A DNA stretch of 33,572 nucleotides, taken from NCBI GenBank assembly GCA_028282925.1, contig JANQGV010000221.1, forward strand, positions 1 to 33,572, read 5' to 3'. The notes beneath the pieces are model-generated. The model worked only from the letters and a program-made list of their open reading frames with translations. It searched no databases and was not told where the DNA came from. The translations under genes were made by a program, and so were the position numbers. Of this stretch, positions 31,453 to 33,572 are shown one piece after another (the first letter of the stretch is position 1; every line of letters starts with the position of its first letter). Origin of the DNA: Thermodesulfobacteriota bacterium. GTDB lineage: Bacteria; Desulfobacterota; WTBG01; CAIYCZ01; CAIRTM01.

Positions 31453-32565
31453 ATGATCACAGGGCACCTGCGTGTTCGATACACCTTCTTGATGATTCTG
31501 TGCGGCTTGGCCTGCCTGTTCGGATGCAACGGGCAACCCGAAATGCAAACGGACCAGGCCGCTGAAAAAAGTTTTCCCGTTGAAGTGACGCTCCCCGTCT
31601 TGCAGGATGTCGCCCACACTCTGGAAGCCGTCGGCAGCTTCCTGCCGGAAGAGGAAGTGACGGTGGGAGCAGAGGTTGCCGGAACGATTAAGGAGCTCCA
31701 CACCGATGAGGGCACCCTGGTCACACGCGGGCAGCCCCTCCTTTCAATCGACGATGAAAAAGTCCGCCTTGAAGTCCAGGAAACCGAGGCTATGCTGCGC
31801 GAGGCCCGCGCCCGGCTGAAAAACGCTGAAAACACCCTCAATCGCATGACAAAACTGTTCAGGGACAAAGTCATCGGCCGGCACGACTTCGACGATGCCG
31901 AAACCGAAGTCTCCCTCAACAAAGCCATGGTCGAAGAACTGCAGGCCCGCCTCAATCGCGCTAAAAAATCGTTGCGCGATGCCCGCGTACGCGCCCCTAT
32001 CGACGGCACCATCAGCGAGCGCCTTGTTTCGCCCGGAGAGTATGTAAAAGTCGGGGCACAGTTGATGCGTATTGTGGATGCCGACCCCTTGAAACTTGTC
32101 TTCAGCCTTCCGGAGCAGCATGTCGGCGAAGCGCGGAAAGGACAAAAAGTTTCGATCACAACCCGGGCCTATCCCGGCAAATCCTTTGAGGGGTCTGTCT
32201 ATTTCATCAACCCGAAAATCGACCAGGACACCCGTACCATTGAAATCAAGGCTTGGGTCGATAACAGCGACCACCAGCTCAAACCGGGGTTTTACGTTAA
32301 CGTTACCGTCTATCTGGGCAGTAAAAAATCACTGGTGCTTCCTGAAAGCGCCGTCGTTGTACGAGAAGGCATCATCATGTGCATGGCGGTTGAAAACGAT
32401 CGCATTGTATACAAAAAGGTTGTTCCCGGAGTTCGATTCAACGGCATGGTGGAAGTCTTGGACGGAATCACTTCGACTGACAGGATTGTTGTATATGGCC
32501 GTAGCGAAATCAGCGAAGGAACGCTGGTAACGGTTACTTCTGAAAAAAAATCCCCTGGAACTTGA
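31453..32565 (+). CDS. RND efflux adaptor lipoprotein (HlyD/MFP family)
   Basis: A 370-residue periplasmic adaptor. The N-terminal signal ends in the lipobox LFGC (Cys near residue 25), so it is anchored to a membrane by lipid. Residues 45-80 and 180-215 form the lipoyl half-motifs (VGAEVAGTIKELHTDEGTLV and RAPIDGTISERLVSPGEYV), separated by a coiled-coil hairpin (about 95-175) rich in ARLKNAENTLNR and EELQARLNRAKK. Beta-barrel and membrane-proximal domains follow (ADPLKLVFSLPEQHVGE, then SALVVREG-like VLPESAVVVREG). It would link the RND pump to TolC. A palindromic repeat separates it from the RND gene. Confidence 0.92.
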   Translation: MITGHLRVRYTFLMILCGLACLFGCNGQPEMQTDQAAEKSFPVEVTLPVLQDVAHTLEAVGSFLPEEEVTVGAEVAGTIKELHTDEGTLVTRGQPLLSIDDEKVRLEVQETEAMLREARARLKNAENTLNRMTKLFRDKVIGRHDFDDAETEVSLNKAMVEELQARLNRAKKSLRDARVRAPIDGTISERLVSPGEYVKVGAQLMRIVDADPLKLVFSLPEQHVGEARKGQKVSITTRAYPGKSFEGSVYFINPKIDQDTRTIEIKAWVDNSDHQLKPGFYVNVTVYLGSKKSLVLPESAVVVREGIIMCMAVENDRIVYKKVVPGVRFNGMVEVLDGITSTDRIVVYGRSEISEGTLVTVTSEKKSPGT

Positions 32566-32714
32566 CAGGGTACTTTCAATACACCATATACGTAGTAGTT
32601 ATTGCGCCGCCCTGCAACCGCGCAGGCCGCATCGGCAACACTGCAATCTGATCAGCGTACCGACAGACAACTTATTTATATTGTATTTGGATAAATCGCA
32701 TAAAACATCTTCCA

Positions 32715-32839
32715 CAGGCTGTTCGAAAATGTTCAGATACAAGGCGCGTGAAAGCCATTGATACGAGGCGTACTTGTTTGTACGCCGCAGTGTCGAGGGC
32801 TGAGCGCAACACAGTAGATGGACGTTTTCCAACAGCCTG
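32715..32839. repeat. Palindromic intergenic repeat, copy E, inside the efflux operon
   Basis: A 125-bp copy with outer arms CAGGCTGTT and AACAGCCTG, then CGAAAATGTTCAGATACAAG on one side and AGTAGATGGACGTTTTCC on the other. The centre GAGGCGTACTTGTTTGTACG is itself a small hairpin. It ends 15 bases before the GTG start of the RND gene. Confidence 0.88.
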
Positions 32840-32854
32840 CTATAGGGTTTAAAA

Positions 32855-33572
32855 GTGCTGCTTCCCGAGATCTCCATAAAACGCCCCGTCTTCGCAACAA
32901 TGATGATTGCGGCCCTGGTGCTGTTCGGTTTTATCAGCCGCAACCAGATGGGCATAGCGCTCTATCCCAATGTCGATTTCCCCATAGTCAGTGTCACAAC
33001 AAGCCTCCACGGAGCCAGCCCCGAAGTAAGTGAAACCGAGCTGACCGATCCCATCGAGGAATCAATCAGCTCGGTCGAGGGTATCAAACACATCAGTTCC
33101 GCCAGCAAGCAGGGCAGCTCGCGCGTTACCGTAGAGTTTGAACTCGAACGAAACATCGAAATCGCAGCCCAGGACATCCGCGATAAGGTCTCCATGGCCA
33201 ACCGGTACCTGCCCAAGGACACCGACCCGCCGGTTATCAGCAAAGTGGACATTTCAGCCAATCCCATTTTCTGGGTCGCCGTCAACGGCAACCGGCCCCG
33301 GAAATTCCTGGGGCAACTCGCCGACGAATTTTTAAAACCCCGGTTTGAAACCCTGCCCGGGGTCGGCAGCATTGTGGTCGGCGGCCTGCAGAAGCGCGAA
33401 ATGCGCATCTGGCTCGACGCAAAAAAAATGGAGGCCTACCACATCACCTCCGGAGATGTTGAAACAGCCATCCAAAACAAGAACATAGAGCTGCCCGGCG
33501 GCCGCATTGAGAGCACAACCCGTGAGCTTACGGTAAAAACCATGGGTGAGCTGAACAATGCCGACGCATTCA
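32855..33572 (+). CDS. RND efflux pump (AcrB/HAE1-type), N-terminal part, runs off the right edge
   Basis: At least 239 codons of an AcrB-type inner-membrane pump; the rest is outside the window. An in-frame stop lies just upstream, so the start is GTG 32855 (or the next CTG). The N-terminus has the family mark ISIKRPVFATMM, one membrane span (IAALVLFGFISRNQMG) and ALYPNVDFPIVSVTT, then the porter-domain segments GASPEVSETELTDPIEESIS, GIKHISSASKQGSSRVTVEF and LPGVGSIVVGGLQKREMRIW. No good ribosome site precedes the start; the closest is AGGG at nine bases, directly after the repeat, so translation may be weakened or dependent on the repeat. Confidence 0.9.
   Translation, partial: MLLPEISIKRPVFATMMIAALVLFGFISRNQMGIALYPNVDFPIVSVTTSLHGASPEVSETELTDPIEESISSVEGIKHISSASKQGSSRVTVEFELERNIEIAAQDIRDKVSMANRYLPKDTDPPVISKVDISANPIFWVAVNGNRPRKFLGQLADEFLKPRFETLPGVGSIVVGGLQKREMRIWLDAKKMEAYHITSGDVETAIQNKNIELPGGRIESTTRELTVKTMGELNNADAF

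Noticed and set aside
31398-32159. Minus-strand open frame of 253 codons
   Set aside because: It is antisense to the adaptor gene and its translation is a low-complexity Ser/Arg-rich product.
10365-32839. The repeated palindromes considered as a CRISPR array
   Set aside because: Copies are over 100 bp, far apart, variable and internally palindromic; there are no short regular repeats with spacers and no cas genes.

Overview
The window looks like a piece of the chromosome of an anaerobic, Gram-negative bacterium, most likely a member of the Desulfobacterota (sulfate-reducer-like). The evidence is a tungsten-type aldehyde ferredoxin oxidoreductase operon with its own MoaD and ferredoxin, a 2[4Fe-4S] ferredoxin fusion, an HAE-type efflux operon with TolC and lipoprotein adaptor, an outer-membrane channel, lipoproteins, an orphan CheD, a Hanks-type kinase and dispersed palindromic intergenic repeats. 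No rRNA, tRNA, CRISPR array or transposase gene was seen. The taxonomy is an inference from gene content, not from a marker gene.

Left third (1-8.3 kb, all minus strand). A MarR regulator (4607-5050) precedes an apparent operon: SDR oxidoreductase, a ferredoxin fused to a bilin-reductase-like domain, a free bilin-reductase-like protein, an ATC-hydrolase-like protein, a secreted bilin-reductase-like protein and an FAD-linked oxidase that runs off the left edge. Two near-identical operators (TAATTGA-N4-TCAATTA) lie at the MarR promoter and just before the SDR, so the MarR probably controls itself and the operon. Upstream on the same strand are a split beta-barrel flavin/heme-type protein, an outer-membrane channel, a flavodoxin and an XRE-cupin regulator.

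The most notable content is a set of four paralogous proteins (449-1240, 1910-2614, 2694-3674 and 17330-18025) that I relate to the ferredoxin-dependent bilin reductase (HY2/PcyA) superfamily by an ungapped core match and a shared C-terminal motif. One carries its own ferredoxin and one has a signal peptide. The fourth lies across a divergent promoter region from a cupin and a second split beta-barrel protein paralogous to the one near the first cluster. This suggests an uncharacterised anaerobic tetrapyrrole (or similar conjugated substrate) reduction pathway; the substrate is unknown.

Middle (8.5-19.2 kb). A methyltransferase, a lipoprotein, a periplasmic double-TlpA/FMN-binding fusion, a cupin, a TetR-SDR pair with a clear promoter and operator, a TPR protein, a Nudix hydrolase and an unknown protein. 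Five copies of a roughly 125-bp imperfect palindromic repeat occur between genes here and in the efflux operon; one copy is split by a second, unrelated 183-bp palindromic element flanked by CTAG.

Right half (19.4-33.6 kb). A membrane-anchored histidine-kinase-like stub, a Ser/Thr kinase with PEGA-like domain divergent from CheD, an MMPL/HAE3 RND transporter, an MFS transporter, the ferredoxin-MoaD-AOR operon with promoter and terminator, and a TolC-MarR-adaptor-RND efflux operon that runs off the right edge and carries one of the repeats directly in front of the RND start.
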